A DNA stretch of 64,000 bases from Clusia tigrina (taxonomy: Eukaryota; Arthropoda; Insecta; Diptera; Clusiidae): assembly GCA_920105625.2 (NCBI GenBank), contig OV050031.1, forward strand, positions 4,195,501 through 4,259,500. The letters are read 5' to 3'. Made by a program: the position numbers and the translations under genes. Below are positions 34,030 through 44,132 of this stretch, piece after piece. The number at the start of each line of letters is the position of its first letter. Positions within the stretch are counted from its first letter, which is position 1. The notes beneath the pieces were generated by a model. The model searched no databases. It saw nothing but the letters and a program-made list of their open reading frames with translations, and was not told the origin of the DNA.

Positions 34030-35212
34030 AATGGTGATAGACTGGAGGGAGTACTGGCGACAGAGTGGAGACATACTGGGGAAAGTACTTGATACTGTAC
34101 TGGAGACAGACTAGAGACAGACTGGAGACAGTACAGGAGACAGACTGGAAAGAGTACTGGAGACAGACTGGAGAGTGAACTGGAGACAAAGTGGAGATAG
34201 ATTGGAGACAGTACTGGAGACAGACTGGAAAGAGTACTGGAGACAGACTGGAGAGTGTACTGGAGACAAAGTGGAGATAGACTGCAGACAGTACTGGAGA
34301 CAGACGGGAAAGAGTACTGGAGACAGACTGGAGAGTGAACTGGAGACAAAGTGGAGATAGATTGGAGACAGTACTGGAGACAGACTGCAAAGAGTACTGG
34401 AGACAGACTGGAGAGTGTACTGGAGACAAAGTGGAGATAGACTGGAGACAGTACTGGAGACAGACTGGAAAGAGTACTGGAGACAGACTGGAGAGTGAAC
34501 TGGAGACAAAGTGGAGATAGATTGGAGACAGTACTGCAGACAGACTGGAAAGAGTACTGGAGACAGACTGGAGAGTGTACTGGAAACAAAGTGGATATAG
34601 ACTGGAGACAGTACTGGAGACAGACTGGAAAGAGTACTGGAGACAGACTGGAGAGTGTACTGGAGACAAAGTGGAGATAGACTGGAGACAGTACTGCAGA
34701 CAGACTGGAAAGAGTACTGGAGACAGACTGGAGACTGTACTGGAGACAAAGTGGAGATAGACTGGAGACAGTACTGGAGACAGACTGGAAAGAGTACTGG
34801 AGACAGACTGGAGAGTGTACTGGAGACAAAGTGGAGATAGACTGAAGACAGTACTGGAGACAGACTGGAAAGAGTACTGGAGACAGACTGGAGAGTGAAC
34901 TGGAGACAAAGTGGAGATAGATTGGAGACAGTACTGGAGACAGACTGGAAAGAGTACTGGAGACAGACTGGAGAGTGAACTGGAGACAAAGTGGAGATAG
35001 ATTGGAGACAGTACTGCAGACAGACTGGAAAGAGTACTGGAGACAGACTGGAGACTGTACTGGAGACAAAGTGGAGATAGACTGGAGACAGTACTGGAGA
35101 CAGACTGGAAAGAGTACTGGAGACAGACTGGAGACTGTACTGGAGACAAAGTGGAGATAGACTGGAGACAGTACTGGAGACAGTACTGTCTCCAGTCTGT
35201 CTCCAGTACTGG
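34030..35212. repeat. Exactly periodic 80-bp minisatellite, about 13 copies
   Basis: The core unit (TACTGGAGACAGACTGGAGA, TGGAGACAAAGTGGAGATAG and so on) repeats with no indels: GTGGAGATAG ends at 34200, 34280, 34360 and every 80 bp to 35160. Each unit is itself built of ACTGGAGACAG-type subunits, and looser subunits extend left to about 34030. Since 80 is not a multiple of three, every reading frame cycles through all three phases. The minus strand is stop-free in all three, giving 467-, 431- and 292-codon frames of LSPVLFPVCLQYCLQS-type text with an 80-residue period. This is a property of the repeat, and no promoter, splice or domain signal supports a protein. Early units alternate GAGTGAAC / GAGTGTAC, suggesting a 160-bp higher-order step. 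The right end is inverted (see 35165-35212). Confidence 0.95.
35165..35212. repeat. Inverted terminal subunits of the 80-bp array
   Basis: After GGAGACAGTACT the sequence turns into its complement, GTCTCCAGTCTGTCTCCAGT, forming a near-palindrome centred at about 35188. The array thus ends with about 23 bp flipped relative to the rest. Confidence 0.9.
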
Positions 35213-35399
35213 GAAACACAAATGCGAAAAGAGGCATTTCAAGCTTCGCCACCCAACTGCCTCTGCTCATGAACCGATGGTATCACAGTCAAATTTCCGA
35301 CCGGTCGCTCTTACTCCTGGTCCTGCTCTTCACTCGGTGTTATGTGACCCTAATTTCCAGAACGGTCGCGCCGCTATATGTGCAGGATGATGAATTCAC

Positions 35400-35600
35400 A
35401 GCTGCAACTTACAGCACTATTACCAGCTGCCAGAGAATCTCTTTGCAGCGGAGGGATACGAAAGCTGCCAGAGATGTCAAAGAATCCTCACTCAAAATGA
35501 CGAGGGCTACGCCAAGGTCCACCTTGGTGTCGTTGAACTTGACAACCCTCCAATCATGAGTTGGCTGAGGATTCCCAGACTGTAAGAAACTCGGAATATT
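35400..35600 (-). mobile_element. Possible LINE ORF1-type remnant
   Basis: Part of a 137-codon minus frame (35409-35822) reads HDWRVVKFNDTKVDLG then VALVILSEDSLTSLAA. That pattern (WRVV..., hydrophobic strand, SxDSLxxL) recalls the DUF4780-like domain found in some insect LINE first ORFs. I cannot test the match; the rest of the frame is unrecognised. Confidence 0.3.
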
Positions 35601-36860
35601 GGTCTGATTGTAGGCTTCCGAAGCAGGCTCTGGAGTAATAGTTAAGGAAGAGAAGATATTGTAGAAGAGTGGCGTATACACTATTGTATTGAGTTGTATG
35701 GGTCTATGGCGATCTGAAGGTTCCTTAAGCTTTATGAAAATATTACACAAATGGGATTGAACATGAACAACAGATGAGAGGATACATGAAAACTCAACAA
35801 AAAGTAGTTGGTTAATCAACAAGAAAAATTTTCGGAGGAGTAAGTAAAGAGTACTTACTTAGCAGCAGTGTTAAACAGGAAGAAAAATGACTTTGTGAAG
35901 AATAAGGATATGATTAGAATCACTATATGAGTATAGTAAGGTAATATAAGAGACCTGGAATAAACAAGCTACAAGCAGACACAATTGGAGACACTTACTG
36001 CAGGAGGTGAAGGCAACAAATTTCATGTAATATCGTCTCTGAAAAGCTGAATCATGGTTGAAGTCAAAAATTGAGTAACCCTAAGTTTTGTTTGGTAGCA
36101 GAGTGGGAATCAAACCACACCATTGTCACCCAGTCTGGTATTCCTTCAGTCAAGAGCTTGGCTTTTTCCTGACTTTCCACAATCGCATCAAGCAAACCGA
36201 ACACCAACAAGCACTCACTTGGCTACAGCACTGCAGAGCAATCTACGGTTAATCATTTGACTGTTTTAGCGTGGGTGCAAATTAATGGGGATGATTTTCC
36301 TTTTAAGGTAACGAAGCTTATTGATGACGCGTTTTTGTTGATGTGCTGCCTGGGCTATTGATAAATCATGTGCGTTTAATCTGAAATTATGCTTCTAATT
36401 ACTTAGTCATGAAGTGCTAAAATCAAATTGATTAACAGCTGAAACGGACAGAGGAAAACACTACTCCGCATTTGCCTGAATAAGAGTAGATAAGGCTGTT
36501 GAATATACTTAACTTTACCTATTGAAAGAAATTGCATAATAGATCTTTTAAGTGAATTCAAGCTTTGAGAATCCTGTATGTTTGCCAGAGGAATGAGACG
36601 CGTCTGTTCCCCCAGAACTGCCTCCGGTGTGGAATATTCTCAGGTGCGGACTGCGTTGGCATTTATGGTGAGCACGATTCAGGAATGTGGAATGAAGATA
36701 TGTAAATGAAAGTGGTTATTTGAGTGAAAAGCTTCAGGATGTGGTGTCCTTAACAAGCAAAATTACTTTGTTTGCTTTATTTGCATTTTTTTCGCATACA
36801 AATGCGAATCATACTCGAACAGCGGAGGAGGCTGAAATATGCCAGCAATTTGTGCACATA
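35601..36860. other. Non-coding stretch
   Basis: Nothing recognised besides the upstream part of the frame noted before it. Confidence 0.45.
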
Positions 36861-36861
36861 T

Positions 36862-36985
36862 CCACACACTCCCACACCTACATATATGCACACATACGCA
36901 CACATACACATACATACGCATACATACGCTCGTATACGCACACATACACATATATACACACATACGCACTTATACGTACTCCTAA
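36862..36985. repeat. CA/TACACA-rich microsatellite
   Basis: Mixed CACACATACGCACACATACA units. Frames on both strands across it are low-complexity Thr/His or Val/Cys/Met runs. Confidence 0.9.
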
Positions 36986-38087
36986 GCACACACTGAGTTG
37001 TTGTGTCAGCTTCCAAATGAATGTGTTAAGGAGTTTATAGTGACACGAAGGATTAATGGGACACAGAACTGATGGAAATATAAATCTTTAAATGTTAGTC
37101 TTTGAATCTGTTCAATGTGAAGGGATTAAAAAAAGCCTCAATAAAATAACTGCGATTTACACAAAGCGATTCAACCACGGCACCACAATCGGTGTTTTTT
37201 GCCACATCCTGCCGCCGAAAGAAAAGCTCATTCACCTTCCATCTGGTTGGCTTTTCATGGCTCAGATTTTGAAATCACTTCCGTTGACAAGAACGAACAA
37301 TTGATTAATGAAATGATTGTATTAAAAAGTTCACTCGAACGCAAATAAACACATTTTCCACCTGGCTCAGCAAAAAGGTCCGCGCCCACACCCAGCTATC
37401 TGCGAAGCTTGAGAGTTCACTGGCGGCTCAGCGTTAAATTGCGGGCTTGGATTTTTATAGCATTGCTACCAGAAATTCTCTAACAACATTGTTCAGTCGA
37501 AGAAAACAGCAGACGACAGCATAAACGCTACTTAAGTGCCAATAAAAAGGACGTTTTGCGAGGATTTTCTTCTCAATAGCAATTATATTTTTAATTTTGT
37601 CCTTGTTTTTTTTGCTCTTTTAACGATTTCTTCCTTTTTGTTTGCAGTTCTTCAGCTCATTATTTGCACAATAAGCTGCTTACGAAGTTCAATTGCAATT
37701 TTCCCGTTGTTGACAAACAAACTTTTGCTCCTGATTATCTTTGAGATAGGAAGGAGCGGATCTGCGAGTATCACTGGGCCGCAGTCGTAGTCAGTTCTAC
37801 ATTATCCTGTTTTCAGTGATTGTTTGCGTTGAATTTTTTGGTCCTTTGCGTGTATAAGTTAAGTCAAACGGTTTCGGGATATGTGAGAAATTTGAAAAAG
37901 GATGCTAATGCATTCGAATATACGAATATAAACCTCCTTCAACTTTTCTTTTAAAGGAACTCGTGATATTTCAATTGTCATACAAACTCTTCTTTGTCTC
38001 TTTTATATGGCTGTGCATAGGCTCCTTTATATACATCCCCATCCTTAAATATGTTTTATATATTATGCCAAACAACAGTAGACTCGA
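36986..38087. other. Non-coding stretch
   Basis: No motif found. AT-rich. Confidence 0.4.
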
Positions 38088-38372
38088 AGAAGGTTCACAA
38101 CCAATGATGAGTGTAGGAAATGCGGGGAGGCAGACTCCAAGGAGATGTTGGAGCATCTCCTATGTTTCTGTTCATCAATCGCTAGAGCACGCTTACAATT
38201 CTTTGGGCTCCCTGGCTTTGGGGGACTAGTAAAAGTTTCAACGCTGGCCTTATAAGGCTAGCAAAAAAGCATCCCTATTCAATGAACTCTACTTCCTAAA
38301 TGAACACTTCTCTGGTATCCCTACCAGCTTGGCCTCCTCAGTCAGCCAATCTAACCTAGCGTAACCTATAGC
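38088..38372 (+). mobile_element. LINE C-terminus and 3' end (family A)
   Basis: The plus frame reads TNDECRKCGEADSKEMLEHL then LCFCSSIARARLQFFGLPGF, the Cys-rich C-terminal motif of jockey/I-type LINEs, matching the copies at 20.7 kb (minus) and 51.9 kb. It ends with CTTGGCCTCCTCAGTCAGCC and an AATCTAACC tail. The frame stops at TTATAAGGC near 38252. Confidence 0.85.
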
Positions 38373-38515
38373 GATGTCAATATTCATGCCAAAACATGAA
38401 TAAATTGCTAGGCTTAAATTACATCTAGAACATTTTTCAGTTCCTTCTCAGTTCCTCCTATTTTTGTTTCTATTTTATTCTTTGGAATAATCTCGAAAGC
38501 AGTCGAAATGAATGC

Positions 38516-38655
38516 GGTGCGACAAAGAGTTCAGTTGTAAATAGAAACAGCTGCGACAGAGAGTTCAGTTGTAAATAGAAGGAACACTGACAAAGAGTTC
38601 AGTTGTAAATAGAAGGAGCACTGACAAATAGTTCTGTTGCAAATAGCATCAGCAG
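38516..38655. repeat. 36-bp tandem repeat, four copies
   Basis: GACAAAGAGTTCAGTTGTAA and ATAGAAGGA(A/G)CACT units at about 38522, 38555, 38589 and 38625. Confidence 0.9.
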
Positions 38656-38756
38656 TCATAAGACTGAATCCTTGAAGAACTCTCGTCATGTTAATTACTC
38701 TCAAGAGCAAGTGTATGAGAATAAAATTGATCACGGAAATTTAATTTATCCAGAGA

Positions 38757-39600
38757 ATAAAATGAAAGCATGTGCTTACACTATCAGAGCAACTGTTACC
38801 ATGCGAGTAATCTGCTGGTCTCATGTGGAAAAATATTCTTAAGAATGAATTCTAATGACTATTTACACTATCAGAGCTATTGGTACCATGAGAGGAATCG
38901 CGTGGGCTCATATGGACAAATATTCTTAAGAAGGAACCTAATGAACTATTTGTAAGATCAGAACAGTTGGTAACAAGAGAGTATTCTCTTGGGATCATAT
39001 GGAAAAATATTCGTTGTAATGCAATTCCCTGATTATTTATATGATCAGAACAGTTGGTATTATGAGAGGAACCTCTTGGGATCTTATGGAAATATATTCT
39101 TAGTAATGAATTCCTCTGATTATTCACATGATCAGAACAGTTGGTATCAAGAGAGTATTCTCGTAGGCTCCTATGGCAAAATATTCTTAAGAATACATTT
39201 AAATGGCTATTTACACCATCAGAAAGTTGGTATCATGAGAGGAACCTCGTGGACTCATATGGACAAATATTCTTAAAAGGAATCTAATGAACTGTTTGCA
39301 CGACCAAAACAGTTGGTATCAAGAGAGTATTCTTTTTGGATCCTATGGAAAAATATTCTTAGTAATGCATTCCCCTGACTATTTAGATGATGGGAACAGT
39401 TGGTATCATGAGAGGAACCTCTTGGGATCTTATGGAAGAATATTCCTAAGAAAGCATCTTATGGATCTTATGGAAGAATGTCCCTAAAAATGCCTTCTAA
39501 TGGCTATTGACACGATCTGAAAAGTTAGTATCATGAGAGTATTGTCGTAGGTTCCCATGGAAAAATATTCTTAAGAATGCATTCTCCGAACTATTTATAC
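38757..39600. repeat. 87-bp tandem array, about nine copies
   Basis: Marked by GATCAGAACAGTTGGTAT near 38783, 38869, 38957, 39043, 39131, 39218, 39302, 39388 and 39514. Each copy also carries ATGAGAGGAACCTC..GG(A/C)TC and ATATGGAAAAATATTCTTA. 87 bp is 29 codons, so plus frames with WYQESILVGSYGKIFL-type text stay open between indels. Units diverge by substitution, and the last interval holds an extra GGATCTTATGGAAGAAT duplicate. Confidence 0.9.
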
Positions 39601-41495
39601 AACTTTCCTTATAAAAGCTTGGCATTCTTATGAGGAACGTTCTCATAGTATACGTATCAGATCCTCAATACTACCAGCGTTCGATCTGGAAACTCATTGT
39701 AGAGAATTTCTTAGTAGAACTGTAATCTTCTATTGAAGTAGTGAAAGTATTCATATTGGTATCAAGAGAGGAGAGGACTATAAAGTTATGTTCTTGTGAC
39801 TTATGATGTGGATTTGGTGGGTCACTTGCCACACTTGATGAAGATCTTTGATTAAGGGGGCTTAAACATACATGGCAGATAATAATATTATGAATTATCT
39901 CCCATACAATATGATTTCATTCATTCAGCTTGATAAATGAATCCCAGCTGCCACCAGCAAGGATATTACTCCGTATGGAGTCATGAAGACATGTATATAT
40001 AGAAGCATCAGCCAGTTATAATAACATCTTAATTATCTTACTTCAAAGCAGTAGGAACACAATCGAATTATATGCCCTTTCACTAAGTGAAAGAATAGAA
40101 TTTGTAACGTAACTCCCCAAACAATTGGGATCCTGTATCCTTGTATAAAACCCACCCAAACATATTTGAATGAATAAAATGCCAAAATACGCCAAACTAT
40201 TTATGAAAGCTGACACTTATTTTCGAGACTAATTCACTCTTCTTGGCTACGAATTTGAGTTTCCTCGCATCTTCTGTCCACATCGCGACGTTAACAATTT
40301 AAAGTTTCCACCGCTTCAAGGAAGATTGACTATAAATAGATTTCCCATCAATCGAGCAACTTTTGTCTACTGCGCCTCATTTAAAAGCCATTAACTTGTT
40401 TCACGCCCTGCTGAGAGACCCGTTTGCAGATGGATATCATAAAATTCAATACTACATTAAAGCGGCAGAGATGACAGAATGTAGGTCAGGTCGCGCTCGT
40501 GCGAATCTGGGCAGTGGAAGCATCAATGGGGAATTCGTTTAAAATTGCGGCCGCGTTGGCAGCGTTGGGATGGAATTACTCTCAAGTCGAAGCAGTTGAA
40601 GTGGGTCAAGAAAAAAATACCCTTTAAAGTCAGTAAGGAAGGAGACACACGGAAGGGGAATATCAATCAATCAAAAGGGAGGGACATATTGGTAGATAAA
40701 TATTCCTGATACGGAGACTGGTGTTTTAAATTATGAATTGTTGGCTTTCGTTTTGAAAAGTTGTTCTTAAATTTGTTGCTTAACTTCAACAAAGCTCACG
40801 AATATTAATGTATACATTTGCAAGCAACAACCTCGTTATTAATTCAACCTAAAAGAAGGCAGAGCAGTTCTTCCGGCATGTACCAAGCTCCTCAACTAAA
40901 CCGAAAAACATGTGCAAAACAGTCGTTTTGGGGATTCCGGCATCTTAAGGATTCATATAAAATTGTGGTTAATTAAACATGCCTTTAATTAGGTTTAATT
41001 GCGGTAGGCAGGAAGCAAATGACATCACATTTCCCACGCTGCTGCACAAGGCCAACAAAACGAGCCACTAAAAATCTGCAGAGACCGCCTTCCGTCGTCA
41101 AGGTCACCGAGGTTGGCCCATCTCTGTGTCTCCTCACCGTAGCTGGTGACAAGCCAAGGGTTCGGTTGTTTTTCGAGTCTTGCTATATTTTTGACGCCGT
41201 TATCAAATTAAGGACGAACGCACGAAATTCTTCACTGCCATTGTGTCCCCTTGGAGCGTGGCAAACCACACGCTCAGCACATGCTAAGAGCGTTTACGTT
41301 TATTATTATTGTCTTATCTGACAGCACAGCGCCGCCAACTAATTATGCCGCTCTGACTCCAGTTCGCTTTTATCTCTGTCCTCAGCTTCAGCGTCATTAA
41401 TGGCGTTCACGCGCTGCTTTCCGCTTCAGTAGCAGCGAATTATATTGTCAGCTGAGGGCAAAATACTTTTCAATTATTCACAGTAAGTTGAGGAA
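39601..41495. other. Non-coding stretch
   Basis: Unique-looking. A 100-codon plus frame at 41019-41321 has no motif. TCAAGGTCA occurs at 41098. Confidence 0.45.
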
Positions 41496-41499
41496 ACTA

Positions 41500-41555
41500 C
41501 GTGTGTGTGTGTGGGTTAGTGTGTTTGTGGGTTGTGTGTGTCGTTATGTTTGAAC

Positions 41556-41594
<39 letters not shown>
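41500..41594. repeat. GT microsatellite
   Basis: A perfect (GT)19 run at 41557-41594, preceded by imperfect GTGTGT from 41500. Confidence 0.95.
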
Positions 41595-41595
<1 letters not shown>

Positions 41596-42397
41596 TGATC
41601 CTTGAAGAAACGTTTATTGTAATAATTAAGTAAATATGTTGTTGTTTTGTTTAGTTTCTCTTTGTGAAACAATCTGAAAGGTCAGCTGAGTTTGCTTTGA
41701 ACTTGAAAAGCTGAGCAAAAACCACAGCAACAGAAACCAAAAATAAATTGATTGAACACTAAGGATAATTGCAAGGAATGTGGTAAATCTTAACTCTGAG
41801 GAAACAAAATAAGAAACTCCCGCAGGCTGTATAAGACTCGTCTTGGACGACTGAAGGTGCTACTTTTTTGAAACAATCTTTTCTACACAGTATGAAAAAT
41901 CATAAACAAATCCTTAAAAATGTACAAACCCCAAGTTGTTGGATTGAAGGTATCCTTCTGGAAGTAGACTCTGTTGAGCAATAACTAAAAAAATGTTTAA
42001 CGAACACTTACAACAGCACCCTCCTACATGGTCAGTGAGTAAATGGAAGCATGGCAAGCAAAGCATGGTAAGTGAGAAATGTAAGCATTTAAAGTGGTTG
42101 TTCCTCGCACGAACCCAGTGTAAGGCTAAATTTGGACTCACTCTTTGTTCAAACCATTCAATTATGTTATAATGGTCTATTGAGTTACCCGCTGATGCAC
42201 CCCTTCCTATATGTGAATTGGAAGAGGCTGCAAATATTGCTCTCAACTAAATAAAACATTCCCCACAAATATGAAAGTAGCAGCCGAGATGGGTCTTCCT
42301 TTTCCTATTGACTTCAGAGGAAAGCTGAGACGATATCTTGCTCACTATATGCAGAGGTCACTTAAGAAAACTTAATTCTTATCTATGTAAGAATGGC
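41595..42397. other. Non-coding stretch
   Basis: A 110-codon minus frame (41914-42246) has no motif. GCATGGCAAGCAAAGCATGG is a small local repeat near 42049. Confidence 0.4.
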
Positions 42398-42550
42398 TGT
42401 GATAGTTACAATCCTGGTTACAATTCTTCTTTGTATTTCGTGTGGTGATATCAGATAGTTTGGTGAGAGTTACTATGATAATGATAATCCGAGTTACCAT
42501 TCTTAGCTGGATTTCGTGGGATGATATCAGAGAGTTTAAACAAGTGAGAG
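42398..42550. repeat. Tandem duplication of about 77 bp
   Basis: GGTTACAATTCTTCTTTGTA then TTTCGTGTGGTGATATCAGA recurs as AGTTACCATTCTTAGCTGGA then TTTCGTGGGATGATATCAGA. Confidence 0.8.
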
Positions 42551-43254
42551 TCAGGTTAAACTACGAATAAATCTGCCTCGGAAACTGAGATGCTACATCA
42601 GACATTTTCCCATCTTAAAGTGGTTAGTTCCATCACTCATTTATTGAGGACGCATTTGCAGTTTGACATAGGTTTTAATATACCCATAATACTAGGAGAG
42701 AAGATCTCTCTGTGATGAGTTCGTCTGTGCCATAGTTTGCGGGAATATTTGAATGACTCAACAACCAGTATGAGGCATGAGTCAATCTCCTCCGGAGTAA
42801 TATGGGTATATGCCTTTATATGCTCACAGCGGACCCATCTGGTGGTCTAAGTGGCCTCACTGGTTTATTGGTGATGCGGCTGCCTAACCTATGCCTTTAT
42901 TATCATAATTTTGTCATTTACTAACTTCCAATTAGTTCCAGTAATAGTAGTTAGGATAGAAAGTACTCAGCATATCTTAGCAATTGCATGTTACTCATAC
43001 GCACCCAGTGGCAGAATTTGTTAGCCCGGTAAATATTTAAAGAAATTCTTATTAGATTATTTCATTATAATTTCAATCTTTAATAACTGCGTTAATGGTG
43101 CACATTTTCTTGGGTATTTGCGAATAAGTGTAAATTCAAATGGCACACTTTGGTGGCCGACTTCGAGCTGGGCACGTATTTACTTCATTCTCTGCACTGC
43201 ACACGAATGAGAGTGTACACTAAAAACATTATTTTCGTGGATAAGCCGGGGGCC
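42551..43254. other. Non-coding stretch, possible LINE tail
   Basis: GGTGGTCTAAGTGGCCTCAC to CGGCTGCCTAACCTATGCC (42850-42896) is reminiscent of the LINE 3' ends seen elsewhere in the window, but no coding part is visible. Confidence 0.3.
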
Positions 43255-43400
43255 AGTATACAAGTAAACATACACAGGTACACATACACAAGTAACCATA
43301 TACAAGTCACATACACAAGTACACATACACAAGTACAAAAATACAAGCCACATATGCAAGTTCACATACACAGGTACACATACACCGGTACACATCTCCA
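43255..43400. repeat. 12-bp minisatellite ACATACACAAGT
   Basis: About 11 variants of ACATACACAAGT(A/C). Frames over it encode Tyr/Thr/His repeats. Confidence 0.9.
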
Positions 43401-44035
43401 AGTAATCACACAGTTCCTCGCACTCGTACCCACACGCAAATAATCACCCAAATGGGAGTTATTAGAAGTAACACCAATAAAACTCGGACCTCGGGAGACG
43501 GGGCCATGTGAGACGGGTGGAGAAGTGCATGGAGCTACCTTGCGAGCCCATCCCAAATTGTGTGGAGCTGTTGATGGTGGCCTTTGTTATTCGTCTATTG
43601 TTGTTGTTGGTTTATTGCTGCCACTGTCGAGTACACTTGATGGCAGGTGAATAGGAACAGAGCACAGAACAGCTTCCCTGGAAGCCAGAGTACGTGCAGA
43701 AAATGGTGATTAGCTGGCACCATCTTTAAGTGTGTAGATACAGGTGGCAACAACTGGTAAATAAAACAGGTAAATACGAGGAATAGATACGGAAGAAGGT
43801 ACATAAGAAGCATAGATAGAGATAGAGCGATGGATAGGCGAAGAGATGAAGGGAGAGAGCCAAATAGAAATGGCACAGTTTAAAGTTGATTTTGCACCTT
43901 TACATAAAGATCTTTTTTTCTGCATTGTGTACAAAGTAAACGAATGCTTCTTCAGTTCCTTTGGGATGTGAAGCACGCACTGCTGAAACAAAAGGTAAGC
44001 ACATTAATGCGTTAAAGACATTACGTGGAATTTTT
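43401..44035. other. Non-coding stretch
   Basis: Overlapping minus frames of 93 codons at 43595-43991 have no motif. GATAGA-type purine repeats at 43810-43830. Confidence 0.4.
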
Positions 44036-44039
44036 AATG

Positions 44040-44132
44040 CGGCGTTTTACACCGTGGTATCACAACGGGCCATTTTGTGTGCTCAATTCTTTGGTAAACT
44101 AAGCTGCCGCTCCTACCTACCTACCTACTGTG
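44040..44132 (+). mobile_element. LINE 3' end (family C), sense
   Basis: GTGGTATCACAACGGGCCAT, then AACTAAGCTGCCGCTCC and a (TACC)n tail ending at about 44128. Same module as the antisense copies at 7.1, 14.4, 55.8 and 62.9 kb. Confidence 0.65.

Noticed and set aside
33839..35242. 467-codon minus-strand open frame as a repetitive protein gene
   Set aside because: It is the complement of the 80-bp minisatellite. All three minus frames are equally open and the unit length is not a multiple of three. No signal peptide, domain or splice context supports it.
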